64,000 nucleotides of DNA from Stercorarius parasiticus (taxonomy: Eukaryota; Chordata; Aves; Charadriiformes; Stercorariidae): NCBI GenBank assembly GCA_013396915.1, contig VWZL01002036.1:348577-412576 (forward strand), read 5' to 3'. Positions 39,401 to 54,400 of the stretch are shown in pieces (position 1 is the first letter of the stretch; each line of letters begins with the position of its first letter). The translations under genes were made by a program, and so were the position numbers. The notes beneath the pieces are model-generated. The model did no database searches. It saw only the letters and a program-made list of their open reading frames with translations, and was not told the origin of the DNA.

Positions 39401-42400
39401 TGTTGAAACAACAGATGCTGGAAATGTACCACTTGGAAAAACAAATTTTTATTGGATAAGCCTGTAAGAGTCACCTGGGAGAGGCATACGAGTCTCTGGG
39501 GCCTTGGGAGGTAGAATTAAGGCTTTCATTAACCTTGCTTTTTTATAGAGCAAATGGCTAAGTGGAATAAAGGCGAGGGAGTCTTCCCCCTTGGGAGGGC
39601 ATCTCCCACTGACCAAGTACGCAGCCTGACTGGAGGAGCATAGAGCACCCTTCATCTGTGACAACTGACGATGAAGAAGCCTCTGTCCACAGGTTCCAGA
39701 GGACCAAAAACTACGTCCAAATTCCAACTCTCCCTAAGATCTAACATCATCATTCCTGTAGTTTTCAGTTCCTTCTGTCCTCTCCATCTGTTTACCAAAT
39801 TGTTTGCCCTCTTATTCCTTAGAAACTTCATTTTTCTGCCACTCTGTTTGAAGTGCCAAGTGTTTAACTTGTCATCGTACAAATGCTCTGTATGTATACA
39901 CACAGATGCATACACAGCAAATCTCATCTCTGTCAGTATGCAGCTACATCTCAAAGAAGTGTATCAGCCTCTGGGGGAGTCAGTTTTATTTTAGTAGGAA
40001 GCAACAAATATACCTCACAAATACATGTGTTGATGGGCATCTTTTGAATTGATGTGGCACCTGAAGTGGCTTTAGGTAAACTAAAAGCCAAAAGTTTGAC
40101 AATGCACTCTGCTACAGGCAGATGCCCCTGAATGCTATAGTCATCAAGAATACTAAGTGCCTAAATAATTTCTATAGCTTACATTCCTCTTCCTCTCCTT
40201 TCCCCTACCCAGACCAGCTCTGTTGCAAAATGGCTGCCTGTTAAGAGGGGGAAAACAACTCATCACACATATTCTGGCTTTACATTCTTCCAAGATTTAC
40301 CTGGACAGAAAACTCTCACGTGCCTGTTTTGTGGAAGAATTGTTTTTCAGTGACTAATGCTCTCCATATTTACTCTTTTGTGTGAAAAGCCTTAATCCAG
40401 TCCACTACAGGACAGGACGATTTGACCATGAACAAGGTTAAGATCAGGAAGGAAGATGGTATGCTGCTGGTCTTAAATTATTTCTTTCTTACTTCGAAAT
40501 TTTATCAAGGTTCCTTTTGTATTTTTATTCCTGGGAAGTGCTTGAATCCCACTCCTGCCCCCCAAGAACTTTAACGATGTAGTTACTTTTCTCCACCCAC
40601 TGATTTTTGGTGTACATGTGTTCTGCTAGGCTGGCCAGCTGGAGCCAGAGAACTGGAATCTGTTACACCAGCATTACATAGTTGGTCACATTTATTTTCT
40701 TCTTTGTGCATATGACACCTCTTACGATTTCCACACAGAATCACATGATGCAGCATATCAAGAATGAGCTTCCATTAACTCATTAGTGAAAACTTTTAAA
40801 TGTGGGTAAATAATAAATTCTCAGATACTGATGTCAATCTGATCTTTGCTCTGACAGGTAGCATAGTATTTGCATTATGTTGTTTTCTGAAACAAAAGAC
40901 ACACTTATGTAAGATCATTGTAAAATAAGATAGTTATCTGTGGGCCTTGTTTTGAACTGACTTTGTATTGCAAAGTTGCATACGAAAAAGCACTACAGCA
41001 TCTCTTTTGCAAGATTTATGAAAACTAGAGAATTCTGAGCAGTTCCTTACTTTGAAGGCTATGATACCCTATAGCTGCTTTATTTAACAGCAGCAAATGA
41101 AAACTACTAACAGGATTCTATGACAGTATGAACAGCAAAACTGACAGCATTTGATGTATCAGTACAGATGACAGGTTAATTCAGTTAGGTATGTCTGCTG
41201 ACAGTTTTCAACCATGACAGTGTGTATGAAGGCAAAATAAAGCAGAATGCAGTTTATTTACTTAAAAGTGCTACATGAGCAAAAATACCAGAAACAGTAA
41301 CTCTTTATTGGTCTGAATTAATAATCCACATTTTCTACTGATTTCTTACATACTTTTCCCCAGACTCTGTATATAATATGGATGTTAAGGCTAATTTCAT
41401 AGACTTAACCTTCTAAACACTAAATGTTACAGAAACCCTGCTAAAACTGGTTTCTGTCAGTAAGTTATAGACTACAACCGACAGAAGTGCACATACCTTT
41501 ATGTAGTCAACAAGATTTTGATATTCAATATAGTTGCCTCCTCCAACTACAAACACTATTGCCTAAAAGGCAACACACACAATCAGAGTATGCATTCAAA
41601 ATCTTAACATTTCATAGTAAAACATATACCAAATCATTAAACCTACAGTAAAAATCATCCTAATCACACTGCAGTCTAATAAGAACTGGCTACAGAACCA
41701 CTAGCTTCCTACCTGAAAGAAGATAACAGAAGAGTTTTAGTAGGATGCAGCTTGCTAGCTGAGAGCTTTTAACATGTCACTATCCACTACTAAGAAACAT
41801 TTGAAACGCAGGCAGTTTTAACGTTATTTTTCTGTGCGGAGATGTCTCCAGTGTCCATAGGAACAGTTATAATATTTCCATGGATGCTTAAGAATTAATT
41901 CAGGACACGAATAAAATACTTCTGTAATAAAGGAATACACTTTCCCCCCCTGCCCCTTACTACTGGTAATAATCTATAATGTTACAGGTAAAGGCCATCA
42001 GTATTTTCTGGGTTATGCTTAAAAGAGAACAATTAATGAAGAGAAAAAGGAGAGTTAAGAGTTGCATCATTTTTTTTAACATTCACTATCCAAAATTGTT
42101 TGAATACACTATACGAATTTTATATAGACCTTATGTTACTACCGACATTTTTGCTATGACTGTCTGCTAGCCATATATATGACACCATATGGTATTTCTT
42201 TTGTTCAGGAGGATAATTAAGACATTTCAAGAGAAACTCGAGACGTTTGTATATTGCCAAGGCAAAGATTTTGCTTATGAAACTTGTTAGTAAGGTCAGA
42301 TAACTTTTACTATTTGCAAATATTTATGTTGAAAAATAGTGAAAGTTACTGGCATTTGTATAAAATGACAATGTTTGTTGTTTTGCTTTATTCCTTTAAT

Positions 42401-45400
42401 TGCAGAGATTGTTTAAAATACTGTCACTTATATCAGTGGGCAACACTGCTGTTTAAGGCCAGACAAAGGATTAAATCTAGAGAGCACTCTAAAGATCTGC
42501 TATAAAAACGGGGGGGTTAAATTGCTGAGTACCCAATTATGATATTAGTAAGTCCCTGTAATTACCTCCAGAAGAATTTTCTAGATTTTTTTTTCCTACA
42601 GTGTTAGTTAATGCTTACATAGTCCTTTGAAGATGAATAGACTTCTTCAGAATAACAGCTAATTATAATTAATACTAGATATAATTAGTCTAAGTGGTTT
42701 TTGCAAACAAGACCTCTCGTTTTCTTAATCATGATCATCAAAACCCGATTTTTAACACAGGAACACTGAAAAATAATTTCTATTTGACTTACCTCCTGGA
42801 ATGGATTTTTGTTTCTTGGAACTGAGCTATAAAAAGAAACAGGAACAAACTACAACTTAGATTTTACTAAGCATTAATATAAATATGCAAAATAAGTATC
42901 ACGTACACATCATGTTTAAGGAATACTATATAATATTAGAAAAATATATGAAACAGAAAAATAATTGCTCTTATGCATTCATTCTACAAGTATTTTATTT
43001 AAATCATTTATTACGGAAAACCTTTCGTTCTACAGGACTTAATGCCTGAAGCTCTAACTAGAGTGGTGCTAGCTAGGAGCAAATATGAGTAAAACTTTTC
43101 AACAGTGTTAGCATAGTTCATGACACTTACAAATGCTGCTTAGTGGAATCTTAACTAGGCAAGCCAGTCAGTTTGCAGTGCCTGCATATACACTTACTGG
43201 TGCTTCAAAATCTACAGGCAGCACATGTGTGTTCTGCTGTCAGGTGTCACAGCAACAACATTAGGATGAAAATGATTTAAAGAGGAAGAGGCAAGTTAGA
43301 GTTTGGTGGTACAGACTCTTCCTCCTCAGTCCTAGCCCCAGGGAGGCAGCAGGGAGTGGGGGAGAAACCTCTTTTCCCGCATCACCTTGCACCTTCAGGA
43401 GGAAGGGACAAAGGGAGAAAGCAAACAGAAAGCTCCGAAGGGTCAGTCTGCTCTCCTGCCCTTCCTGCCCTGTACTGGCCTGCAGCCCCAGGCAGTAAAA
43501 TACATCTTATGCTCTAATACAGATTAAAAGCATTGCATGTTTCCCTTCAACTTCTCTTTTCCCTTATTTCAAGAAGTTTTCTCTGAGTGACGAACAACAA
43601 CTGACTCAACAGAGATTCCAGTGTATCAGAAAAATAGGTTTTAAGAGGGAATCGCTCACTCCAATATGTTGTTTTGATCTGTTGTGAATACTACAGACCC
43701 CCCATAAGTAGAACTGGCAGCCCAATTCTCTCATTGTTTGAATATGACACAACAAATCCACAAACATTTTGTGTCATCCTTTCAGAGAGCAAGGCCTGTT
43801 TATACTTGACATAGGCTTTACATAGGATATAAGGATAGTTTGCTAAGACTGAACTACAGTAACGCAGTCCCTACGCTATTTAAAAAATAATAGGTAGAAA
43901 TGCCAGTATTTCTTAAAACAGGAGTAGCTTATGAAAAAGAATTAGTCACTTTTTAATATAATTCCATTAATTATACTATTTAATATTGTTATTATAAATT
44001 AGTAATATTTTGTTAAGCCAGCTAAACAGGTTTTTTTGATCATCTACATAAATATTTGAAGGCAGACTTAGACAAACCCCTATATTATACTAGAGTTTTT
44101 TTGTCATGCTCAAGTAAGATTTAAGGAACATAACTTGCATTTATGTAAAAAATGCAAAACTCCAAACCAGAAATTAAAAGTTTTTGCCCTATGATGATTA
44201 TTATAGGTACAGAGAATGGCACATTTATGAACTGCTGTAAATGCGTATGTTTACATTATTTAAAGCAACATAAGAAATACATGGAGTGGGTAAAAATGCA
44301 CATTTACATGAGGAAAAACCCTTTGGCTTTAATAAAACTAATCTTTGCACTTTTGCACAAAATTCTCAAAAAATACTGTTAAAGTGTAACAAAACAATGA
44401 AAGTTTCAATCAAAATTATACATAAAATATTGGTAATATTTTTCTTTGATGCTTTCAAAATCTGCTTATCGTTGAAGTTACATAGTCTGTAATAATACTT
44501 TCCAATAAAACATATATATTATCGGAAATTTGTTTCCTACTACTATTCATGCTGTCAGAAATACACTTTCCATGATTGAAGAACAGGGGAAGTAGGAACA
44601 GATTCTAATGCAAATAACTAAAACGAAGCCTGGACCTACTTTATCCATATTCATCCTGTAATAAACCACTGCAATTAAATGAGCTGATTGCTTTCCCACA
44701 GCTCAGATGAAAATTATTTTTAGAAGGTATGTTAAAATTAAGTACCTTCTCTGTTTCTAGGATATTGGAGGTGAGATTATCAGACAGTTATTGCTGATAG
44801 ATATAAAGCAAAAGATATAAATTTATAAATTTCTAGTGTAATTCCTCTTCCCCTCTTTTATTGGTAAAATAAACTATATCCAACTGTCCATTCACATGCT
44901 CATGAATATAAAATGTGCACCTGCCTATACAAGAGCAAATGCACTCCATTTTTAACAATTTTTTTTGCAAAGTTGTATTACTGAAGAAGACTTGTATTCA
45001 AATTTAAACTGATTAAAAAGTGATTTAAACTGTTTAAAAAGAAATTTTGGTGCACTACCTGATGACTTTTTAATTTAACAGTGAAAACCCACAAAGTTTC
45101 CAGGAAACCTAACAGTACAACTATAAAGAATTCTAACATTTTTTATTGCTAAATATTAGTACACATTTCTATGACTGAACCAATGTACACGTTAGCAGCA
45201 TGTTCCATCACTGGAACGAAGATTTTTTTTGCAGTGTTATAAAAATTTATCTGGTTGATCCAAGTTCCCGTTGTGAATTCCTTCAACACCAACTGTCTTG
45301 ACTTAGAATTAATGATTAAAACTAATTATTTGTGGTCAGCAAGTAAAATAAAACCGGATTTCTTAAGTTAGCCTTTTCACAGGGTATAAGGAAAGAAGCA

Positions 45401-48400
45401 AAACTCATAATGAACTCACCTGTCACTGCCTCGTAGCATCTTAGGATCAAAATACCGGTAGTCATCTGTCTCCTATTAAAAAGTATGTTTTTATCTCAAA
45501 AGATCATAATTTTGGCTTATGAATTTCTGCTTGTATCTATTACATTAAACATGATTCAAACCAACGTCATTTCCCATTTAGCAGTCACATCATTCAAAAC
45601 TAACTGCGGTGTCTGCTAATATTTATAGTATTTGTACATAACTGAACCAGTACAGAATAAACAACAGTGAGAGAGCTATGAAGGGTGCTGTTGAACTTTT
45701 TGTTTCTGGTTCATCTAAAATTGACTGTTACACACTTTCCAAAAAATACACTGGTTGCATAATAAATCCCAACAGAAAGGCAGTACGCAGAAAGAAAAAT
45801 TAAGGTGTTACCAGCTTAAGAGGAACATCACATGGTTAGTTATAAATACTAACATTTTCCAGGTTACAGAGATCTGCTATTGATTCAATATTATAAAACA
45901 AAACACTTCTATGGCAATGAATGCTAAATACAAGAGATCAAAATCTTCTACTGTTGCGTAACTTACTGTTTTCATTTCATGATTTATGACTACTATTNTT
46001 TTGTTTCTAGATTACATTTTCACCCAGGTATTGTGAAGTTTAGTTTGCATATAAACTGCATGCAGGACTACAGCTGGTTTCATCTGGGTGCTTACATGCA
46101 AGATCTCTGTGTTTTGATGATTCTGTAGAGCAGAAATAATTCTTCTGGAGTAGTAGACAGATTACCTGGGGAATTTATTAGAGCTCACAAAAGCGTAACT
46201 ATCTCTAATACTACAAAATATTTAGTATACATGTGGTTACACACACAGAAAATAAATCTATTTGATATTAAGGACTTTTATGTAATTACAGAAAATAAGT
46301 CTCTTATCCTCAAGTTTGGCTTTTTAAAAAATTTAATTTAGATCTAATTTCACTCTGAACCTCTGTAAAATGGTTTTATATGCTGCAGCGGGAATTTCAA
46401 CTGCATTTGTAAAGTCTGCCAGCATTCATTATTTTAGCAGCCTTGCACATAAAGGTGGTAAAGCAACTTTGAAGTAATGAAAGAGCTGGGAATGGACAGA
46501 TATTGCTAGACTAAAACCTAGAGGTATTTGAGAAATATTTAACTCGGATAAAGAGCTGCAGCTTCCCTGCTTGTTAGAATGAATTACAGATTAATGCCAG
46601 AACTAAAATCAAGAGTTAAAAACCAACACTACACACACTTCCTCCTGAACGTATTACTGTTGTGGGTTTTTGCTGTGGGCTTGTGTAAGTAGATACACAA
46701 AAAGCAGTAAAGTAATAGAAATGTGATAAGCTGGTTTATTTTTTTTGTTGTATAACTACACCATTCTTGCTGAAATCAGTTCTGAGGGTGCAGGGAAAGT
46801 AACCCTACTAGATTTTATTTGCTTTAAAACATAGCTTGTCTGCCAATAAAGCCAACTGCACAGTGGTTTTGTTACAACTGAATTTGTGACTTCCCCAAGA
46901 AATTCAAGAATAAAATTCAAACTTTTGAAATTATAAACGTAATTTTCAAAATTTCAAATTAAAATGGAAAAAGACCCATGGAAATATCCTTGACTTTCAG
47001 TCTGTATTTGTTTTTCTGCAGAAGCAAACATGACTAGTTTGGATTAAGGAAATCCCCCCACTTGTAGAATTTTCGTTGTAATGCATGAAAGGCTACGACA
47101 TCGTATCCTAAGCCTGAAAGACATCATTTTTACTGAAAGGGATGAAATTAACCAAACTACTTGTAAGTTATCTGTAGTTTTTAATTTCAGCTTTCTGTAT
47201 TAAGTGTTCTGAGTGACCTCTACTGGTTGACTAGCTAAAATTGGCCCTGTACATCTTTTCCAGGTCTTGCAAATAGGGACAGCAATCCACTGCCACTGAA
47301 AACAGTGTCGATTTCTTTGTTCATTAAAAGAAAGCAAATTTTCTGCAAACAATCATGACATATATTATCTGTGACGTACAGTTTAAGAAGAGACAGGATT
47401 ACTTGCATGTTGATCGTTTTCATATCTTACCATTATTTATCTCCCTTTACATCTAGTTAATACCTGAAGCTGAAAGTGGACAAAGAATGTTGTAAATCTA
47501 CTAATCAGTGTGAGATATTACAATTGTATCTCTCTGTCTGCCGCAGATGTCATTGAAACAGGAAGACTGATACAGTGTGTCAAACATATTGACGCTTTCT
47601 AAATGACTTTTAACAGGTGATTTTTTCAGACCAAGTTTGTGCACAGGATGATTGTATGTAAGAGTTCTGAAGGAATGAAATGCATAGTAAGAAAAAAAAA
47701 AAAGACTGCTTTGACTATACATTGTATATAAAAAGCCTTAGGGCTATTCTTAGCTGTAAATTCTAGCAAATGACTATCTAGCCAACACTTAAGAGTTTCA
47801 AAAGTCTGAGTAAATTTTCACAAAAACAAGGGGAAAAGAGGACTTTTCTGGCACAAAACCAACTCTGCTTGCAAACTGAAAGACTGCATGGGTACTAAAA
47901 TATTTTCCTCTAAATAGCAAAGCTTTAAAGATGTGGGAAACAAAATTTTCTCTAACATACCTCTCTGTAACTATTTTACCTCTGAAATTGCGCTCAAAAA
48001 AAAAAAAAGNACTGTTTTCATTTCATGATTTATGACTACTATTAAACCAAAATTAAGCTCTTGAAGAAGAAATGAGTTCCACAAGAATTTGAAAAGTCTG
48101 TCTAAATTATATATATATATAAAAAAAAAANAAAATCACCTTGATGCAAAAAAATTTCAACCCACGGTTTAACATTCAGAAATGTAGGAGCAACAGAAAC
48201 CCATATAGCACAAGAGTAATACAAGCTTAAAACAGAAAAAGAACTCAGAACCACTAGTTCCAACCAGACACAATAAACTGTCATTGCTTAGAAACTATTT
48301 TTATGCGAAAAATCTTGTGAAACAGTTATGCAAATGGTTCTATTCTTGAGCTACTGCATGATTAGATTTAACTGCACTATTTTGAAAAAAATTAGCCATG

Positions 48401-51400
48401 GCATATTACATATCACAGCCTCAAGATTTCACTTGTTCCACCTCTTCCCATGTGAAGGCAGTTATACTCACAGGGTTTGACTTCATCTCCATAAGGTTGT
48501 CCAAAATACGCGTGACTGGTAGGTTCTGTAAAATGTAATGTGAAATTAATGGAATGCTGAAATGCTTAGTAAGAGTTATTCACAGGCACACTACTATTTA
48601 TGGAACAGTTTACTCAGCATTTGAAATACTACTTTAAACAGTTTTCTTCTCCTATTTTCTAAAGCTTGAGCATTTTTATCATCACCTAAATTACCCTTCT
48701 GTACAGAAAATGCAAACATCTGAGGAGCATCTAGCTAGGGGATGAACAGAAAGCACAAAAAAAGTGTGAAAATAGGAACACTGTTGTATTTAGATATTAC
48801 CAATATATGCAGATGTGATGATGTATGAATTCTTATCAAAAAAATACTTTGCAGATTAAGGAAAAAATTTTAAAGCTGCAGACGAGAATTAAAGGTGTAA
48901 TTCTAAAAAAGAACTAATGTTGTCAAAGAAATGGGTAAAAAAAGCCATCCTGGCAACAACTGGAAAGGAATAAACTAAGGAGATTGAAGATGACTTTTCC
49001 TTATTTATGATGAGAAACGTTAGCTTGGACAAAAGATCTGCAGTATTAAACAGTCAAACTACTTTAGTTATAATAAACTGAGGGAGAATTTACATAGCAA
49101 TGGAATTGGAAATGTGTCTTGTTGACTGAATATATAAAAAAAGGACATTCCAAAGGATGATCTACAAATGAGACTGAAAAATGCTTNNNNNNNNNNNNNN
49201 NNNNNNNNNNNNNNNNNNNNNNNNNNNNNNNNNNNNNNNNNNNNNNNNNNNNNNNNNNNNNNNNNNNNNNNNNNNNNNNNNNNNNNNNNNNNNNNNNNNN
49301 NNNNNNNNNNNNNNNNNNNNNNNNNNNNNNNNNNNNNNNNNNNNNNNNNNNNNNNNNNNNNNNNNNNNNNNNNNNNNNNNNNNNNNNNNNNNNNNNNNNN
49401 NNNNNNNNNNNNNNNNNNNNNNNNNNNNNNNNNNNNNNNNNNNNNNNNNNNNNNNNNNNNNNNNNNNNNNNNNNNNNNNNNNNNNNNNNNNNNNNNNNNN
49501 NNNNNNNNNNNNNNNNNNNNNNNNNNNNNNNNNNNNNNNNNNNNNNNNNNNNNNNNNNNNNNNNNNNNNNNNNNNNNNNNNNNNNNNNNNNNNNNNNNNN
49601 NNNNNNNNNNNNNNNNNNNNNNNNNNNNNNNNNNNNNNNNNNNNNNNNNNNNNNNNNNNNNNNNNNNNNNNNNNNNNNNNNNNNNNNNNNNNNNNNNNNN
49701 NNNNNNNNNNNNNNNNNNNNNNNNNNNNNNNNNNNNNNNNNNNNNNNNNNNNNNNNNNNNNNNNNNNNNNNNNNNNNNNNNNNNNNNNNNNNNNNNNNNN
49801 NNNNNNNNNNNNNNNNNNNNNNNNNNNNNNNNNNNNNNNNNNNNNNNNNNNNNNNNNNNNNNNNNNNNNNNNNNNNNNNNNNNNNNNNNNNNNNNNNNNN
49901 NNNNNNNNNNNNNNNNNNNNNNNNNNNNNNNNAAAAAAAAAAAAAGAAAAAAATCACCTTGATGCAAAAAAATTTCAACCCACGGTTTAACATTCAGAAA
50001 TGTAGGAGCAACAGAAACCCATATAGCACAAGAGTAATACAAGCTTAAAACAGAAAAAGAACTCAGAACCACTAGTTCCAACCAGACACAATAAACTGTC
50101 ATTGCTTAGAAACTATTTTTATGCGAAAAATCTTGTGAAACAGTTATGCAAATGGTTCTATTCTTGAGCTACTGCATGATTAGATTTAACTGCACTATTT
50201 TGAAAAAAATTAGCCATGGCATATTACATATCACAGCCTCAAGATTTCACTTGTTCCACCTCTTCCCATGTGAAGGCAGTTATACTCACAGGGTTTGACT
50301 TCATCTCCATAAGGTTGTCCAAAATACGCGTGACTGGTAGGTTCTGTAAAATGTAATGTGAAATTAATGGAATGCTGAAATGCTTAGTAAGAGTTATTCA
50401 CAGGCACACTACTATTTATGGAACAGTTTACTCAGCATTTGAAATACTACTTTAAACAGTTTTCTTCTCCTATTTTCTAAAGCTTGAGCATTTTTATCAT
50501 CACCTAAATTACCCTTCTGTACAGAAAATGCAAACATCTGAGGAGCATCTAGCTAGGGGATGAACAGAAAGCACAAAAAAAGTGTGAAAATAGGAACACT
50601 GTTGTATTTAGATATTACCAATATATGCAGATGTGATGATGTATGAATTCTTATCAAAAAAATACTTTGCAGATTAAGGAAAAAATTTTAAAGCTGCAGA
50701 CGAGAATTAAAGGTGTAATTCTAAAAAAGAACTAATGTTGTCAAAGAAATGGGTAAAAAAAGCCATCCTGGCAACAACTGGAAAGGAATAAACTAAGGAG
50801 ATTCAAGATGACTTTTCCTTATTTATGATGAGAAACGTTAGCTTGGACAAAAGATCTGCAGTATTAAACAGTCAAACTACTTTAGTTATAATAAACTGAG
50901 GGAGAATTTACATAGCAATGGAATTGGAAATGTGTCTTGTTGACTGAATATATAAAAAAAGGACATTCCAAAGGATGATCTACAAATGAGACTGAAAAAT
51001 GCTTACTAAGGAAACAATGTAAACCCCCAAGTGACTGAATGAGAAATAAAAATAGAAATACCACAGACCTATATCAAGTTTAAACATGAGGAATAACAGC
51101 ATTTTATTTGGCTACGCCACAACACCTGGAGAAGGAATTAAAAGCTAGAAAAAAATATCCTGAAAACATCAGCGTTGTGGCTTCTTACTCACTCAGAACC
51201 CAAAACACAGCAAGCCATTTTGTCAAGAATACTACTAACTTTTTAAAGCCACACGTGTTAAAAAGAAGTGACAAAATGTTTAATATGAGAAGTATAGGAA
51301 GTGCCATTTTGAATAGAATTATTATCTATTGTTACAAGTAACAGTTTATCTGAAGATCTCTCTATAAAATATAACATAGAGGCAAGCTGCACATTTAGAA

Positions 51401-54400
51401 CGGTTTCCTCAACTATATTTCATGACATACCACTGATCTGTAAGTGTGCAATGCAACTTATCATATCTAGTCATAGAGAAATTCCCGCAGATTAATTTCA
51501 TTGACTACCCTAAAAAAGCCACAGAAACAGTTTTTTAAAAACTTTGTGTGATAGTTGATATTTTTCATGCATAAATTACACGTATAACAGGATGACTAAA
51601 CAAACAACAGCAACGATAAGATTACCTATGTCAAAAAGATGCACATTTAATTAGAGTGAGATTTCATTTTATTTAGTTCTGATTTCTCCCAAGTAACAGG
51701 GGATAGGACAAGAGGAAATGGCCTCAAGTTGCGCCAGGGGAGGTTTAGATTGGATATTAGGAAAAATTTTTACACTGAAAGGGTTATCAAGCATTGGAAG
51801 AGGCTGCCCAAGGAAGTGGTTGAGGCACCACCCCTGGAGGTATTTAAGAGACAGGCAGACATAGCGCTTCAAGATATGGTTTAGTGATGGTTTTTGTCTG
51901 AGTTAGGTTGATGGTTGGCCTAGATGATCTGAAAGGTCCCTTCCAACCTAGGCAATCTGTGATTCTATGATATGCTGTATTTCTAAATTAAATTCTGCTT
52001 CTTCCACTAAGAATATAATATGACAAATGATCATCTTCTTAGAAATCTTGATGTCAAAATATTACAGAATTAAGATTTTTTTAACTGTAAATGCGTTCTC
52101 CACAGGGAAGCAGATTTCTGGGAACCACAATTCAAAATTTCAGCTACAACAAGTTATATGAGTGTCTTTTTTTGTTGCTGTTTGTTTACTTTTAGGGGGT
52201 TTACATTGAAATTTGCATGCAAGCTATGCTCAGAAATATTTTCTATAGCTAAGCGAATATTTGAAGGTGGCCATGTCATTATAAACACACTTTGATTTTC
52301 AGGCACATTGCAAGATTATGGTTGCTGTACATTACCTACATAGGAAAACTAGAAATGCTTGAGTCGTAAGTGAACAGAGAATGAACACTTTCAGCCTTTC
52401 AATCACTCTGGAATAGATGCATTTAATACATGCCCTTCTAAGTAAAGACGTAGAAGTGGTCTTTTTGTTTATGAAGGTCTAGTCTATTTTGAGTATTCCA
52501 CAGCTGCTCTTTTTATAATGCCAAAATCAATCTTAATCACACATACCGGAATCTAATTCCTTATAAATGGAGGCATTCAAAGAAAATTTGAACATTATTC
52601 ATTACTTGTCTAAAAACTGGAAGCTACAAAATGATAGATCTATCCACCAGCAGAGGCTGATGTTTGTTTTGTTATTGTACCACTAATTTTATTGATATGA
52701 CAGAGGTACTAAAAGTTGTTTTTCTAGATGTTAACAATGCTCATGTGATAGGCTTTTTTTTATATTGGTTTTTAAACTTACTTGTTGCTTCAGTACCAAG
52801 TTCTTCACTCCTTCCATTACAAACTGTGATCCTGTATTCATAACACGTGAAAACAGACTGAAAAACAAAATAAAGTTGATGTGTAAGACCTTCTTTTTCT
52901 GATCTGCAGTCTTAAGCTTTATGCTGACATCCCATTCCCATTAAAGTTGATGAGACTTAACTATCAAGTCATTCAATTTGTCATTAAATGTATTCTTCCA
53001 ACCACACGGCAACCAAGTGTATGGGAATACACCTATAATTTGGCACCTCACCTATCAATAGGAGTCTTGAGCTCTAGTCTTTAATCCATTGAACAGTTTA
53101 TTTTACAACTTCAGTGATGCAAGGATTTGAGTGCTCCTTTCAGGTGTGTATCCTAATCACCAGAGTTAACAGAGATGCTCAGTGTCTCCAACCAACCAAA
53201 CAGTAATTTTTCCAAGTGAGACAGCACTGGAATTCTCTCTAACCATACTGCACCACAGTTTCCTTATGACAGTGACAGGGCATTCCTGAAAGCAAAGTTG
53301 GTAATGAGGATTCAAATCCTCCTAAGCATGGAAAGACCCAAGTTCCGTATCCTGTATGGGATATAACCTTAGCACAGTTGTTATCTTTCTTTTCATGTCT
53401 TGATATAAACAACTACACCTTTCAACAAGCAGACAGACACCCAGTCCAAGGACACCCTAATGAAAAAGCAGTGTGTTCTTGTACCCCTAGAAGTCTCCAA
53501 GTCCTGCAGAGAACCAGTTTTTGAGTACACAGGGCTGTTCTTATCTTCTGCTGTTGACTAAATAAGGCTCAAAATGATGGCTGTCATAGATCCATGTCCT
53601 GGTGATGAATTCTCCTGTGAGAGCCTGTACATTTACTGTGCAGGTACAGATATCACTATATTAAGTTACTTTGTGGATTTAGTTACAGATCCTTTCATTT
53701 GCCTGTGTGTAAGTCCTATGCACTGTTAAGGGGAGATGAGTGCTCTGTAACTTAAAACTTTTAACAAACAGGGAAAATGTTTTATTCTGGGCCTCGTATA
53801 GCACTAATCACACTTCCAGTACTATTAAAATAAGCTAAAAGAACCCAAAGGCTTACAGAAAATTAATCAAACGCATACCCCAAAGGTTTAGGCGTAGTGT
53901 TTCCATAGCTGGTTGGAGCTGAAGCCATCTTAGTGAAAGCCCTGTGAAAGCGGGGATAGAAATCAAATGCTTATCTCATGGCACATACTGCTGTAGAATG
54001 TTCCAGTCTGGTCATCTGAAAGTGAAAAAACTTCTGCTTCTCAAACTCTTTCAGGAAGTAACTATTTATTACATGCATCCCTCTTGTCTAGAAATATCTT
54101 CGTTAAGGAACTGAAAGAAATTAGCTTTTATACTTGAAGACTTTATTTTGATACCATTTAAAACTAAAATAACTGATAGGCAGCATGGCCCCTTTTTGGA
54201 GACTGAACTAGCATGACTTTTCATTTAATTCAGTAAGTTGTTTCTGTCTTGGATCATTAAGTACACCACTATGTGTCATGTTCAATAGTGTTCTGGCATT
54301 ATTGGAGTTTAGGTTTATAGTAAGGAGTTGCATGTATTACCTAACAATGACAGCAAAAAATTATGCCAGAATGAATATTTAAGGATCATTTACGGTGTAT

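Noticed and set aside
49064..50102. Very long open frames of 264-344 codons on both strands
   Set aside because: They are made almost entirely of unknown residues across the 746-N gap; the real sequence at the ends is SCFD1 intron.
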